Origin: Synura sp. LO234KE
Taxonomy: Eukaryota > Sar > Synurophyceae > Synurales > Mallomonadaceae
DNA length: 16,543 nucleotides
Direction of reading: 5' to 3'
Assembly (NCBI GenBank): GCA_015143735.1
Contig: VKHC01000031.1
Span: 9,193-25,735, forward strand
This document shows, in pieces, positions 8,945 to 16,543 of the stretch. A program made the position numbers and the translations under genes. The notes under the pieces were generated by a model that saw nothing but the letters and a program-made list of their open reading frames with translations, did no database searches and was not told where the DNA came from. Numbering within the stretch: position 1 is the stretch's first letter; each line of letters opens with the position of its first letter.

Positions 8945-9429
8945 TAAGGACGGACTATTTAATCTTTTCCTACATTACTATCCTCCTCCTTTATCTATTC
9001 TCTCCAGTTTTCTCAACAAGCCTGGAAGATTTCCCCAGATCGATTATTTCAATTTTCTGAACAGTTTTCTTGTAATTCCTAATTTTTTCTTCTGATCATT
9101 TGGTGGAGCCGAAGGATTTGTAAATCCAAAATTTATTAAGAATGCATTATTTAAATTTGCCTGCTCTCTTGCTAATAAGCTGTTGTTGGGAATCGTAGAA
9201 TGTTTTAGATTGACTCTTACTGCTTCTTCCTAACAAAATCAATTTCGTACTATTGCAGCACACTTCAAGTAGCTGTGGTGGTGATTGAAAACAGTGGTAA
9301 TCCGTTATAGTGCCGCTCTTCCAAAAAATCTTATAGTTAATTACGGCGGGGAAGTTAGAAAATCTAACAGAAGTGAGAGAAGAAAAGACCACCGCACCTC
9401 CCACCAAAAAAAACACTTCCCATGTACTA
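8945..9429. other. AT-rich flank of the LINE
   Basis: Pyrimidine-rich and AT-rich sequence between the fold-back element and the GC-rich LINE. A 97-codon minus-strand frame at 9147-9440 has no motif. Composition changes abruptly near 9370-9430, which is where I place the LINE 3' boundary. No poly(T) on the plus strand, as a minus-strand poly(A) tail would give, is evident there. Confidence 0.45.
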
Positions 9430-9768
9430 CCAACTGGCAAGCCCCGTGACCGAGTGGGAAGCTTCGGGTGCCTTCACCCGGAGGTACCAGTTATTCCCCA
9501 ATACTATGTCTCCGGACCCCGCAGGGATAGTGGCAGCGGGAGCAGGGGAAATGTCATGACACACTCTAGCGACACGTAACGTTAGATACCGATCGGGGAC
9601 GGAGAGGTGAAAGGCTAATTGGGAGGGGCGCAGGACTCGTGAGGGTAGGGGACGGCGCTGCGGACGTCGACGAGAGTCCCAGGGTTCACGAGAAGAGCGT
9701 CTCCGGAGAGGGCGAGAGGAGGCCGTGGTGGAGTGCACCGTCGCACCGGGGGAGCCTGTCTTGCCTCT
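9430..9768 (-). other. LINE 3' tail, probably untranslated
   Basis: After the last RNase H residues the minus strand reads arginine- and serine-rich sequence in one frame without recognisable motif, so it is probably 3' UTR. A perfect hairpin lies at 9465-9480: CGGGTG, loop CCTT, CACCCG. Stem-loops near the 3' end are recognised by the reverse transcriptase in some LINE groups; whether this one served so is inference. Confidence 0.5.
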
Positions 9769-11332
9769 AGTGGCGAGGCGGTTTGCAAAGGCATTTCCCA
9801 CCGCCTCGGATGTGGTGAGGCCCGTATGGGCCTTCACTCAGGAGATGGCCAGGTCGTGATGCCGGCGGACTGCGGTGAAAAGGCACCGGACTCGCTGAAT
9901 GAGGGCCTTGTTTCAGCGAGGTTTGATGGAGTTTTCCCCGAAGAGACGGACGCAGTACTCACTGTCTAAGGAGGTTGATGGGCCTCTGGGCCACAGTGGT
10001 GGAGGGCTCATCCCCGCCGCGAACCCATTGAAGAGCGTGGTGAATTGCACTAACCTTCCCAGTATTGTTTGTGGGACGAAGAGCACCTATCCAGTCCGAA
10101 TCCGTGCAGTCTGTGATGAATGGGCCCCAAAGGGAGGCGGAGCAGTCGTGAGGTCTGGAGATAAAGACCCCCCATCCTGCCGTTGCCAGGCCTAAGGAGG
10201 TGGAGCCATCCGTGTACAGGACGATGTCTGAATTGGAGAGGGGGGTTTGACCTTGGGTCATCGGCTGCGCGATATACTCCTCAGCATTTTTACGTGCTTT
10301 GAATCTCTTATAGTCTTTTCGTATGCCTACGGTATGCGGCTTGGCCTCTTTCGAAGAGGTACAGACGCCAGGGACGTGACCCAGCCGAACACCGTAGAAT
10401 ACTTTCAGTTCCTTGATCGGCCGGGGAGAGAACGGTTTGTACTTGCGCTGGAGGGCCCGAAGAGTAATCAGGTCCGCGCCGGCACTGTGCTCGACGGCTT
10501 TGATGTACTTAGCCTGCTTCCTAGCTTCCCAAATTGCGTCTATACGTGGAACGAGTGTGCGGGAGAAGTCAAGTAGGACCGCCTCAATGGCCTCGGAGGA
10601 GTCGGTGGGAATAAGGACGTAGGCCGATGAGATTGACTGTACGAAGTTCCAGTTGCCGAGGCAGATCCGGTGACCATGTGGAGAGAGGACAAGCTGAACG
10701 ATGTGCGGGATGAGACGCTTTTCCTGTTCCGTGGTGAGGGGGTGTTGGTCAAGTTGCCGGTTCAAGTCTGCTTTGCATTGATGCAGGAGAGAGTGGGGGC
10801 AGAGACGAAAGACGTGATCGTACGTGTCGTCAGCACGGCGGTCGGGTGAGGAGCAGAGGGAGCAAGTAAGAAGCATCTGGCGTTCGCGGGAGGAAGTGGC
10901 TTCCTTAGAGGAATGATGACCCCCTGTCCAGTGCCACTCGTGGTGGAGCTTCTCATAGTGACTTCGGGAGCCTTGAGGAAGACAGGACAGGTCTAAAACT
11001 TTAGAGGCAAAACTCATGGTCACGTCTTCCCAGATGGGAGGGTCCAGGCGCTGTGTGCGGTTCTGATCCCTGTCGCGCTGTTCCTGTATACGGCGGATGC
11101 ATTGGGCCCGCTGCCCGAGCGGGACTACTAGGAGATCTCCCGCGTGAAAAGGTCCCGCCAGGACCAGGAATCCTGGAGCGCCCCAACAGAAAAGCAACCG
11201 GGGAGAGGATAGATCGTGAAGGAAAGCGCCAGAAAGGGGGCCACATGCGCCGGGAGTACAGAGGACACGGGAGAAATGCCTGTGCGAACGTAGGACTGAG
11301 CCAGGTACATTTCGAGCTCCGTGGGAGTACAT
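9769..11332 (-). pseudogene. LINE Cys/His motif and RNase H, frameshifted
   Basis: A 457-codon frame (9959-11332) is the longest open stretch. Residues 157-178 hold a C-x2-C...H-x4-C motif (CSLC ... DHVFRLC), the zinc-knuckle-like element between the thumb and RNase H of many LINEs. RNase H begins with YTDGS (D375, codon at 10208-10210), continues with AGWGVF and TNNTG, where the usual catalytic Glu of the TNNTGEL block is Lys (codon 10055-10057). The frame then stops. The domain continues in another frame with LDSEY (Asp codon 9964-9966), two in-frame TGA stops, VKAHTG (His codon 9826-9828) and GNAFANRLA. In that last block the usual Asp is Asn (9781-9783). Two of the catalytic carboxylates are therefore lost. 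The first Met is not a real start; coding should run in from upstream. Confidence 0.9.
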
Positions 11333-12480
11333 CCTTCAGGAAAGGTTGACCCGGAGCTGTATGCTAAATAGATACGAGCGAAGAGAGGAGTAGCTGGACC
11401 TGGGCGTGAAGCCATTCCGTGACCTCGCTGGAGAATGTGCTGGGGGGAGGCCGGAGGGACTTTACCAGAGCATGGTCCGGTATATGAAGGCCCAGAAGGG
11501 TGTCTGACAAGGAGAGTCGGTGGTCCTATGTGGCTCTGAGAACACCCATGAGTAGGACCGCCTGTAATTTAGGGCGAGCCTGGGTTTTGTCCAACGTATC
11601 ACAGAAAGGGTTGGAAGTCGGGAGCGTGCAAGAGAGACAGACGGTCGGTGAACGCCGTGGTTGACCGCGTGGTGGAGAGGGGAGTACCCTGTGAATGCGT
11701 GGAACGCTAGGTAGACGTGGGTGGTGTGAGACCCCTCAAAAGAGAAAAAAGGCCGGGTTCGGGAAGAGTGAGGTTTGTCGGGGGACCAAGGTGTCCCACA
11801 TGGGATGGAGGCAGGAATGGCATCGAGCGATAGATCTCTACGGTGAGAGTCAGGGCGGCCAAGAAGGAGAGGTCGCCGGGGATGGCTCCTTGCGGTGTAG
11901 GTTATCCGGGTGAAGTGACTAGAGTGAGAAGATTCGTACAGGTATCAAGGGTGCCAAAGATCTCGGGGAACCATTCGTGGGTTGCCAGAGGTCCGTGGTA
12001 CACTTGAGGCCTTGATGGGTTACGAAGAATGGTCCCTGTAGGGGGCGATGCCGCCGAGTCGAGGAGGTGCCAGCAATACAGGAACGTGAGTGAGTTTCCC
12101 CATGCCGTGGGTGAAAGGTTGGTAAACAAAATTTCAATAATTGCTAGCTAGAGCCAGCGAGAAAATTGTCTGAGGAGAAGTGCCATGCTTGCCCGGGAAG
12201 AAGTGGGACAGCGGTACTAAGTGGTAAGGCAAGATTATGGAGTGCCCCCTCAAGGGCATTCGGGCCGTTGACTTCCCGCCAGGATCACTGGGAGGAGGCA
12301 CTGTCCCACATGTAAGCAGCAGGTCGCCATACGTGGACAGATAAAACGCGTACAGGCATTTTAAGTTCGAAGGGGTCCACTTGTGTCCCGGAATCGGTGA
12401 TCCCACCAGAGACTGATGTATCTTAACTCTAACCCTTCCGACCGCATTCGATAAGGCTGGATACCCAGTAGCCAGATCGG
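11333..12480 (-). pseudogene. LINE segment between thumb and zinc motif, heavily decayed
   Basis: No single frame is open. Readable pieces on the minus strand include one at 11128-11415 containing TPTELEMYLAQSYVRTGISP and one at 12134-12406. These suit the poorly conserved region between thumb and Cys/His motif in LINEs, but no motif identifies them by themselves. Assignment rests on position between two recognised parts of the same element. The density of stops suggests this part decayed as fast as neutral DNA. Confidence 0.65.
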
Positions 12481-13135
12481 ATAAGCTGGGGGGTAATTGC
12501 GGACAACAGGAGGCGGCTGGGGAAGGGGTGTCCCCGGCGGAGAAGAGCGTCCGCCGCCCACCGGGACCAGTGATCGCGCGAGCGAAGAATCCGATTAAGG
12601 CACGAGCGTTTGCGGTGTTGGATTATGTCGGAGAGGCACTGGTAGCCCTGGCCTCCTTCACTGGCGGGCTAGAACAGGTTCTCAAGTTGGAAGGATTTCA
12701 TGTTCTTGGTGCGACGGTGGATTTCGGTGGCAATGATTTTGTCGAGCTCTTCACACTGAGCCAAGGACCAGAAGGAGAGCACTCCCACATATGCGCCCCG
12801 ATTATACAGGCTCTTGGCGCCCGGGCAGAGGCCTTCTTGATAGATATTGCACGAATGAAGACTTGTGGCTTCTGCTTCATGGCTGTAAAGAAGTTGAGTC
12901 TCCTGGGTTTATGGGGTACTCCACACCGAGACTCTTGAAAAGATACCGTCGGACTTCAGGTAGATGGATTGGGGAATCCAGCCTGGGGCATGATCTAATA
13001 AGATATAGGGAGGGTTCGTAGGTGGTGATGCCATACCCCGGAAATAGAACGCCCGGAGTTTGTGCGAGGCAATCGAGAGGTTGAAAACTATGGCATAGGT
13101 GGAAACGAGGTCCGCTGTGCGTTGGCGACCCTCTA
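12481..13135 (-). pseudogene. LINE reverse transcriptase, C-terminal palm and thumb
   Basis: Starting at the insertion edge the minus strand reads EGRQRTADLVSTYAIVFNLS and then HKLRAFYF, the block that follows the catalytic YADD motif in LINE reverse transcriptases (helix, then a Lys-Leu pair). An LKSDGIF stretch follows, where a FKYLG-type block would be. The reading frame shifts near 12,940. Further on, PASEGGQGYQCLSDIIQHRK (about 12,600-12,670) matches the conserved P-x3-GG-G-x2-LSD-x-Q thumb block, just after an in-frame TAG. The frame is open for about 70 codons from the insertion before the first break. This piece joins directly to the fragment at 13,803-14,470. Confidence 0.88.
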
Positions 13136-13152
13136 CATCAGCACACAGAAAA

Positions 13153-13182
13153 CCGTGGATATCCATGCTGGGTTATCCACGG
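13153..13182. repeat. Subterminal hairpin of the MITE
   Basis: CCGTGGATA (13153-13161) is followed after 12 bases by its reverse complement TATCCACGG (13174-13182). Similar sequence recurs near the other end, so both ends carry GTGGATA/TATCCAC palindromes that could bind a transposase. Confidence 0.8.
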
Positions 13183-13687
13183 TACCGTAATTATCCGTGA
13201 CGCAAATTTTTAAAATTTGTGCAAGTAGTGTCGTGGATGATTTAAGAGCGATTGCGCTAATTTACGCCAACAAATGATTTCCAAACAAATGGTGGTATTT
13301 ACGTTATTCATCAATTATTCGACAAATGTCAAGGTAAGTTAACCCTTCATCATTTCCTTTGTGTGTCTGATTAGGCGAACCCTTATTGGAAGCTAACGAA
13401 TATTATTACACTGTTCTGCTTGATTGCTTTTAAAGTTTTAACCAATAAGGGTATTTTATTCAGTGTATAGGTTAAAATGCGTAAACTACATGCATGAGAA
13501 TACGTGCTGTAAATCGACAGACATGAATATATTTGATATATGGGTCCGTGGATATCCCCATCGATAGCCACGGTTAGCTTAGTTTAGTCCGTGGATATCC
13601 TTCATAGATATCCAACGCGTTATACTAGGTATAATCACGGGGTATAATACGGCGTGGATAAGTCGGTTCCACGCCCGTAGATAAACT

Positions 13688-13711
13688 ATGGTTATCCACA
13701 AGGATAACCAT
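13688..13711. repeat. Perfect 10-bp stem hairpin in the MITE
   Basis: ATGGTTATCC, loop ACAA, GGATAACCAT. It reuses the element's GTTATCC word and is one of at least five such palindromic units inside the insertion. Confidence 0.9.
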
Positions 13712-13804
13712 GACTTTTCACGTATAATGAGGAGTATCATGGTAGTATAAAGTCGGGGTATAAACGGCGTGGTTATCCACGGCCAAGTTTTGTGCCCTGA
13801 TGTA

Positions 13805-14470
13805 GTGTGAACCCAAAGAACTGGACATCATCGGCAAAGATGTCCCGAGCGACGCACAGAGACCCGTCGGGGTGACGAAGGAGAAAATGGTGTTCCAAAG
13901 AGGGTGTCTGTTCCAACATCGTGAGGAGGACGTCGCAAACTGCGAGCCAGGTGAAGGGGCTTTGAATGTCGCCTTGGCCAGTCCCACGTTCTGGGTTGAA
14001 GGAGAGGGGTCGGACGCCGTCGAGACCCGCAAAATCCCATTGCTCGAGGGCATATGGGGTGCAAACAATTGTATAGCCCGCTTCGTCGAGGTCTACAAGC
14101 CACTGGGCGATGTCCAGGGGAACTCCGAGACGCTGCCAGCGAAGAAGATGAGGGGCTTGGAGACAGAGTAAAAAGCCTTCTTCATGTCCCAGGAGCAGCC
14201 GTGCAGGGAGCGTTGTTCATCCCAGGCTGTCTCCAGTGTATTGAGGAGTTGAAGGTTAGCGGTGTCGGTGCCGCGCTTGGGGAGAGATTCATGTTCGTTG
14301 AGGGAGAGAACTCCATGCTTCTGGAGGAACGTCGTAATTCGCTTGACGATGAGTCCTGTCCACAACTTACGGGGAAGTACCTCCATACGCATGATAGGCC
14401 TCATGTCCTAAATCTTGTCCGAAGTTCCCTTCGGGATAGGATTGAGCCATTTCCATTTCCAAGCGTCCGG
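13805..14470 (-). pseudogene. LINE reverse transcriptase, fingers and catalytic palm
   Basis: The minus strand reads LNPIPKG, an in-frame TAG (14408-14410), then DMRPI and KLWTGLIVKRI, the first reverse transcriptase blocks. RGTDTANLQLLN and WDMKKAF follow, with the first catalytic Asp at 14186-14188; the usual Asp of AFDS is Tyr, giving AFYS. A frameshift lies near 14,140. From there a second frame is open for about 115 codons, through GVPLDIAQW, RGTGQGD (13968-13988), SPFTWLAV and FADDVQFF (13827-13838 for FADD), the catalytic pair, to the insertion at 13,803. The chemistry of the core is recognisable, but the frame breaks make it non-functional. Confidence 0.93.
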
Positions 14471-15011
14471 AGTATGGTGTTGGGTCCACATAGTCACAAG
14501 GCATTATGGGCGGGGCCGTGAGGAGATCTTGAAGGTCGGCCTGAACTCGGTCCCGCCTAGGGGACGTGCGGAGCGCCTGCCAGAGCACGTGTAGTGTGTC
14601 GGGACGGTCGCCATCACTAAGAGGGATATTAAATGAGGAGTAATGCCTGCAAAAGTTCTCAAAGGAGCCAAGAGCTATGTCATCCCAGCTCATCGTGCCA
14701 TCATGAAGGGCAGCGGCAGAGGTCGGAAGTGACTGGAAGTGACGGTCGAACATCTCAGTCCGATAGTGATGGAGTTCCGCCGGGTTGCGCGGCGTGTATT
14801 CCGCATCTTCAAAATCATATTGTTCCAGTAGTGGAGGGTTGGCCGGACATTCATTCAGAAGGAATCGGATTCCGCCGTGAACGTTCGCCACGAGAATATT
14901 TTCTTCGCGCTTTGCAATGTGAACTGATACCCGAATCGAGAATTTCTTGCACTTTCTGGTGTGTAGGTTTGCGCGAAGACGCTTGAAGGTGCTGAGAGCC
15001 GCAATACGAAG

Positions 15012-15052
15012 AAACAGCTTAAGGACTACCAGAACGCTCTTGCAACATCCTG
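15012..15052. repeat. Inverted 41-bp duplication, left copy
   Basis: AAACAGCTTAAGGACTACCA and the 21 bases after it are the exact reverse complement of 15403-15443. A further eight bases match imperfectly inward on each side (AGTGCGCC against GGCGTACC). On the minus strand this copy reads out of frame and ends in a stop, so it is the likelier intruder. Confidence 0.95.
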
Positions 15053-15402
15053 AGTGCGCCACTCCTGGGGGTTGAGACCGGAGAAGTGCCGCCGTGAAAG
15101 GTGAGGGACGAGACGGTTTTCTCCCACTCCCGGACCGCGTGTGTAATGTCCTGTTGATTTTTCTGTGGGAACTCCCATTTGTGGAGTCGCAGCGACAGGG
15201 GGAGGATACCCTGGTACCGCTGTATACGAATCATTGCGACAAGTTGGGCTTGAAGGGCGGCATAAGTCGGGCTCCAGTGTTCTTTGTTTTTGTTGCGCAC
15301 TTTCCACCGTTTCCTAGTAAGGGAAGCTGTGAGGGGAATGGCAGTGAGGTGTTGGAGCTGACTGCCTGGGCAGGGGATGATGGGAGACCGTCGAGGCGTA
15401 CC

Positions 15403-15443
15403 CAGGATGTTGCAAGAGCGTTCTGGTAGTCCTTAAGCTGTTT
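15403..15443. repeat. Inverted 41-bp duplication, right copy
   Basis: Exact reverse complement of 15012-15052, 350 bases away. On the minus strand it reads LKDYQNALATSW in frame with the preceding linker sequence, so this is probably the original copy. Confidence 0.95.
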
Positions 15444-15480
15444 GGGGGATGGACGAAATCGACTGATATGAAGCGTGCGG

Positions 15481-16543
15481 GCCTGACTGTAGGCTCGGGT
15501 GAACCTCTCCCGGACCCATGTGCAAGAAGACCACCGTAGGATGCCACCACTGGACGGTGGTCGGACATACCGAGCCATAGCCCTGCCGCAGCGCCCGTGT
15601 CATATTGAGAAGAGGTCATGGAGGGACTGGTGGGAAAAATGTGATCAATCACGGTCCCCCCAAGCAGATTTGAGGCTAGCCTGGTGATAAATTCCGCGGG
15701 GTCAGGAACAAAGGCGGAGTGACGGGAGCGGTAACCAATGGCTTCAGCCCAGGCTCAAAGGGAGGTCGCGTAGACCACTCCGTCAGGTCGACCGTCCTAG
15801 CAGCAATTGAAGTCACCTCCACATAAGGAGTGATTTCCCGGGGTCGACATGTGTCGGTGCATCCAATGCTGGATGGTAGATTGGACGTACGATAGCGGAG
15901 AGTCAAGGGACTTGGCTGACTTCAGATAGGAAGTTAGGCGATAGTAAGGCCCGCGCCGGATGCGCTCTGACCACACACAGGTCAGAGGGGTCATATTTGA
16001 AAAGAACAAAGGAGGGTCCCCAACAAGCATTATGGATAATTACTTTGCCGCCAGCCTTAACCGAGTCGGAGCCATCGGTGGCGGAGATGGGGCTTGGAGT
16101 GAAGACAAGGCAGATTGTTACAAGATTGCGCCTGGTCCGAATTCGGCTCGGGTTTCGCGAAGGTAATGGCAAGCGTGCTGTTTGGGAACTCGAGCATCAA
16201 TGAGAACTAGGCAATCCACGCTGGATGAGGACATGAATGTGAGGACTTCTGCATGTTTGAATCCGTCAAGGCCGTCGATGTTGAAGTAAACTACCCGGAA
16301 GTCGTTTTTGAGCCAGGGGTCTCCGTGGTGATTGAGTTCAAACGCCTCCGAATAAAGGTAAAGGAGTTCATGGAGGGCCGTGGACCCGAACGCGTTTTGG
16401 TCCTTTGGCGGCTTCACGGGCGAGGGAGAAGGTGGGTAGTACGGAGTGAGCCCAGTCGGGACGAAGGTTTTGCACTGGAGAGGGCCGTGGGAGGGGCCCG
16501 ATGTGCCGTGAACATCGCCACGGATGTCCAGTAACGTCAGAAA
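15481..16543 (-). pseudogene. LINE apurinic-endonuclease-like domain, frameshifted, N-terminus off window
   Basis: From the right edge one minus-strand frame is open to 16,118. It begins with proline-rich sequence (PYYPPSPSPVKPPK), then RVVYFNIDGL, the first endonuclease block (Asn codon 16280-16282), and VDCLVLIDAR, the acidic block. The frame changes near 16,140; GGKVIIHNACWG follows, then after another change ERIRRGPYYRLTSYL and GGDFN, whose Asp is at 15812-15814. A further shift leads to IDHIF and MSDHRPV, whose His codon is 15557-15559. These are the blocks of the endonuclease that nicks target DNA to prime reverse transcription. At least three frame changes make this copy inactive. The 5' part of the element, including any first ORF, lies beyond the window. 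Confidence 0.92.

Larger units (their letters stand above)
13136..13802. mobile_element. 667-bp TA-targeted non-autonomous element (MITE) inside the LINE
   Basis: The element begins CATCAG and ends CTGATG and is flanked by TA on both sides (13134-13135 and 13803-13804). The terminal inverted repeats continue imperfectly: CATCAGCACACAGAAAACCG against CATCAGGGCACAAAACTTGG read from the other end, then CCGTGGATA-type sequence. Reading the minus strand across it with one TA kept gives an uninterrupted frame from FADDVQFFGFT through L to EGRQ, which fixes both edges. TA duplication is characteristic of the Tc1/mariner superfamily and relatives. Inside are several copies of CCGTGGATATCC (13153, 13546, 13589) and GTGGTTATCCAC (13769-13780), plus direct GGGGTATAA-ACGGCGTGG repeats near 13639 and 13757. 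No protein is encoded; the 62-codon frame inside is not recognisable. Family not identified. Confidence 0.88.
14471..15480 (-). pseudogene. LINE linker between endonuclease and reverse transcriptase
   Basis: Minus-strand frames at 15019-15300 and 14367-15062 are the main open stretches. They contain NKEHWSPTYAALQAQLV, then REENILVANVHGGIRFLLNE and ELHHYRTEMFDRHFQSLP. The order (basic helical region, then a stretch leading into the L-x-PIPK block) suits the LINE linker, which has few conserved residues. An exact 41-bp inverted duplication interrupts it at 15,012-15,052, breaking the frame. Assignment relies on position more than on motif. Confidence 0.75.
9430..16543 (-). mobile_element. Non-LTR retrotransposon (LINE), decayed, 5' end outside window
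   Basis: On the minus strand the order of recognisable parts is: proline-rich segment and endonuclease (16,543 to about 15,480), linker, reverse transcriptase (about 14,470 to 12,590, split by an insertion), Cys/His motif (about 10,850), RNase H (about 10,220 to 9,769), 3' tail. This order, in one long second ORF, is that of LINEs that keep an RNase H, such as the Tad1, I and R1 groups and some algal L1-like elements. I cannot assign the clade by eye. The whole region is GC-richer than the left half. Reading requires many frame changes and passes in-frame stops, so the copy is dead. The left boundary is approximate, set by composition. Confidence 0.93.

Noticed and set aside
10755-10775. GGTTCAAGTC as a B box of a tRNA gene
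   Set aside because: It falls within LINE coding sequence on the opposite strand and no tRNA fold surrounds it.
9959-11332. The 457-codon frame as an intact host gene
   Set aside because: It has no real start, carries LINE Cys/His and RNase H motifs, and the RNase H domain continues past its stop in another frame.
14900-15450. Twin-priming inversion of the LINE
   Set aside because: The sequence on both sides of and between the 41-bp arms all reads as LINE linker on the minus strand, so nothing is inverted except one arm.
9373-16534. Plus-strand frames across the LINE, for example at 9733-9969, 12528-12938 and 14054-14521
   Set aside because: They lie opposite recognisable minus-strand LINE coding sequence and contain no motif; they are shadows in GC-rich DNA.

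Overview
The window looks like eukaryotic repeat-rich DNA with no intact host gene. There is no long uninterrupted reading frame with a plausible start and no operon-like packing. What can be recognised is mobile DNA: a decayed non-LTR retrotransposon (LINE), a DNA-transposon derivative nested in it, a fold-back element, and old dispersed repeats, one family with tRNA-like promoter boxes. I cannot name the organism. A LINE with an apurinic-endonuclease-type domain, reverse transcriptase, Cys/His motif and RNase H fits several fungal, algal and protist lineages.

Bases 1 to about 9,400 are AT-rich. Bases 505-2,098, 3,590-3,895 and 5,471-5,584 hold diverged copies of a dispersed repeat; three copies carry a tRNA-like head with Pol III A-box- and B-box-like sequences, and the other is body only. 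Bases 4,151-5,010 hold four diverged copies of a short motif, two of them inside longer similar blocks. Bases 5,585-8,480 contain only short open frames. Three minus-strand frames there share a small protein motif, with changes at synonymous third positions between two of them. Bases 8,491-8,936 form an inverted-repeat fold-back element with arms of about 200 bp.

Bases about 9,430 to 16,543 are clearly richer in GC and carry a LINE on the minus strand, whose 5' end lies beyond the right edge. In its own direction it runs: proline-rich segment, endonuclease, linker, reverse transcriptase, thumb, Cys/His motif, RNase H, 3' tail. Frameshifts, in-frame stops and lost catalytic residues show it is a pseudogene. 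A 667-bp non-coding element (13,136-13,802) sits at a TA dinucleotide a few codons after the reverse transcriptase catalytic motif. Reading across the insertion, with one TA kept, restores the reading frame, so both boundaries are set to the base. The LINE also contains an exact 41-bp inverted duplication (15,012-15,052 and 15,403-15,443).

The parts are best read as layers: old SINE-like and other repeats and a fold-back element in AT-rich DNA, a LINE inserted beside them, then point decay, a TA-targeted insertion and a local rearrangement within the LINE. No cooperating set of genes is visible.
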